In this document: positions 4,680 to 5,549 of the stretch, in pieces
Layout of the letters: every line of letters starts with the position of its first letter
Numbering within the stretch: position 1 is the stretch's first letter
NCBI GenBank assembly: GCA_017613475.1
Contig: JAGADT010000085.1
Span: 1-5,549 of the forward strand
Length of the DNA stretch: 5,549 nucleotides
DNA from: Desulfovibrionaceae bacterium
GTDB lineage: Bacteria > Desulfobacterota > Desulfovibrionia > Desulfovibrionales > Desulfovibrionaceae
Direction of reading: 5' to 3'
Translations under genes and position numbers: made by a program
Notes under the pieces: generated by a model
Told to the model about the DNA's origin: nothing
Seen by the model: the letters and a program-made list of their open reading frames with translations, nothing else
The model's database searches: none

Positions 4680-5549
4680 TCAGGCAGTCATATAATCATC
4701 AGGGATGATATGCCCGCGGGGAATGGAGGAAAGGGAGAGATCGTGGAAGCGCCCGGCCTGCGCCAGCTGCCAGCCCGCATAGGCAATCATCAGCCCGTTG
4801 TCTGTGCAGAGTTTGGGGGAAGGAAGTACCAGTTCAAGCCCGCGGCGCTCTGCCAGTTTGGCCATCATGGCGCGCACTTGCGTATTGGCGGCCACGCCTC
4901 CTGCAGCAAGGAGGCTTTTAAAGGTAAAGCCGGCATGATGGTCCAGTGCCATTTCCAGTTTGATGCGCAGGGTATCCGCGAGCGCAAACATGAAGGAGGC
5001 GCAGCCGTTGCAGAGTTCCTGAGAGGCTCCCCCAATGCCTTCCATGCCATGTATGCTTTTGCCTTCAGCCGCGATGTCAGGGTGCCTGGCGAGCCATTGG
5101 GAGGCAGCCGTTTTTAGTCCGCTGAAGCTGAAATCAAGATTGTCCACATGCGTATAAGGCCGGGGAAAAAGGCTGGGGGCAGCGTCTCCGCGCTGGGCCA
5201 TGCGGTCGATGAGCAGCCCGCCTGGATAGGGCAGTCCGAGCATCTTTGCGAACTTGTCGCACGCTTCACCGGCGGCGTCATCCAGGGTTCGGCCAAGCTG
5301 GTGGATGGATACAGGGCTGTCCATGCGGTAGATGTGCGTATGGCCTCCGGAAACAAGAAGCCCCAATGCCGGAAAGGGAATTTCGCGTTCAAGTCCCGCA
5401 GCAAGCAGGTGCGCATGGAGATGGTTGACGCCAATGAGCTTTTTCCCGCTGCCAAGAGCCAAACCTTTGGCAAAGGCAACGCCCACAAGCAGGGAGCCAA
5501 GGAGCCCGGGTCCACGTGTGACGGCAATGGCATCCACGTCATCCAGTGA
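4680..5549 (-). CDS. tsaD: tRNA N6-adenosine threonylcarbamoyltransferase TsaD, 5'-truncated by the window edge
   Basis: The minus-strand frame is open from base 5549 to TGA at 4682-4680, giving 289 residues; family members are about 335-360, so some 60-70 N-terminal residues lie beyond the window. The GTG at 5537 is internal, since family-typical sequence (LDDVDAIAVTRGPGL) spans it. TsaD transfers the threonylcarbamoyl group from threonylcarbamoyl-AMP to A37 of ANN-decoding tRNAs, working with TsaB and TsaE in the cytoplasm. By window residue, the metal-binding HxxxH is H43 and H47 in NHLHAH. SGGHTH is at 68-72, the nucleotide-binding DDAAGEACDKFAKMLGLPYP is at 90-109, DFSFSGLKTA at 139-148 and AAGGVAANTQVR at 215-226. 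The third metal ligand is D250 in CTDNGLMIAYAG. All these sites are intact and the C-terminus ends normally. The gene converges on the exported protein gene; its promoter is outside the window. Confidence 0.97.
   Translation of the reverse strand, partial: SLDDVDAIAVTRGPGLLGSLLVGVAFAKGLALGSGKKLIGVNHLHAHLLAAGLEREIPFPALGLLVSGGHTHIYRMDSPVSIHQLGRTLDDAAGEACDKFAKMLGLPYPGGLLIDRMAQRGDAAPSLFPRPYTHVDNLDFSFSGLKTAASQWLARHPDIAAEGKSIHGMEGIGGASQELCNGCASFMFALADTLRIKLEMALDHHAGFTFKSLLAAGGVAANTQVRAMMAKLAERRGLELVLPSPKLCTDNGLMIAYAGWQLAQAGRFHDLSLSSIPRGHIIPDDYMTA

Overview
This window is a moderately GC-rich bacterial chromosome segment. It holds four well-supported protein genes, one probable orphan gene, one doubtful small ORF and three clear intrinsic terminators. 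I see no mobile element, tRNA, rRNA or CRISPR array. The cysteine-rich ferredoxin-domain protein with a winged-helix-like N-terminus, the EF-G-like paralog and the overall protein style resemble anaerobic sulfate reducers of the Desulfovibrio/Bilophila group. That placement is inferred from memory of those families, not computed.

Layout. Positions 1-1419 (+) are the C-terminal two thirds of an elongation factor G-like translational GTPase; its G domain lies off the left edge. A hairpin-plus-T-run terminator follows, then about 150 bp of overlapping inverted repeats. Positions 1646-2926 (+) encode a 426-residue iron-sulfur protein: a probable winged-helix N-terminus, a Cys-rich middle with a striking CNCCGCCC block, and two [4Fe-4S] ferredoxin motifs. 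It ends in another strong terminator. The next roughly 320 bp have no convincing gene but contain several inverted repeats. They lead to a GTG-started 130-residue protein I do not recognise (3304-3696, +). A 74-codon open stretch follows in the same frame, with a possible 53-codon ORF whose stop overlaps the next start as ATGA. Positions 3918-4610 (+) encode an exported protein whose C-terminal half resembles DUF3298/RsiV-type domains. A strong terminator separates it from the convergent 3' part of tsaD (4680-5549, -), the t6A tRNA-modification enzyme, whose N-terminus lies off the right edge.

Working together. The two edge genes are core translation functions: ribosome translocation or a related role for the EF-G paralog, and tRNA t6A37 formation for TsaD. 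The middle genes look like separate small transcription units, not one pathway: the Fe-S protein has its own terminator, and the unknown protein plus the exported protein may be cotranscribed from about 3300 to the terminator near 4660. I see no evidence for a defence or mobile system. The places most worth a second look are the Fe-S protein's Cys cluster, the hidden ORF between the last two plus-strand genes, and the competing hairpins upstream of the Fe-S gene.
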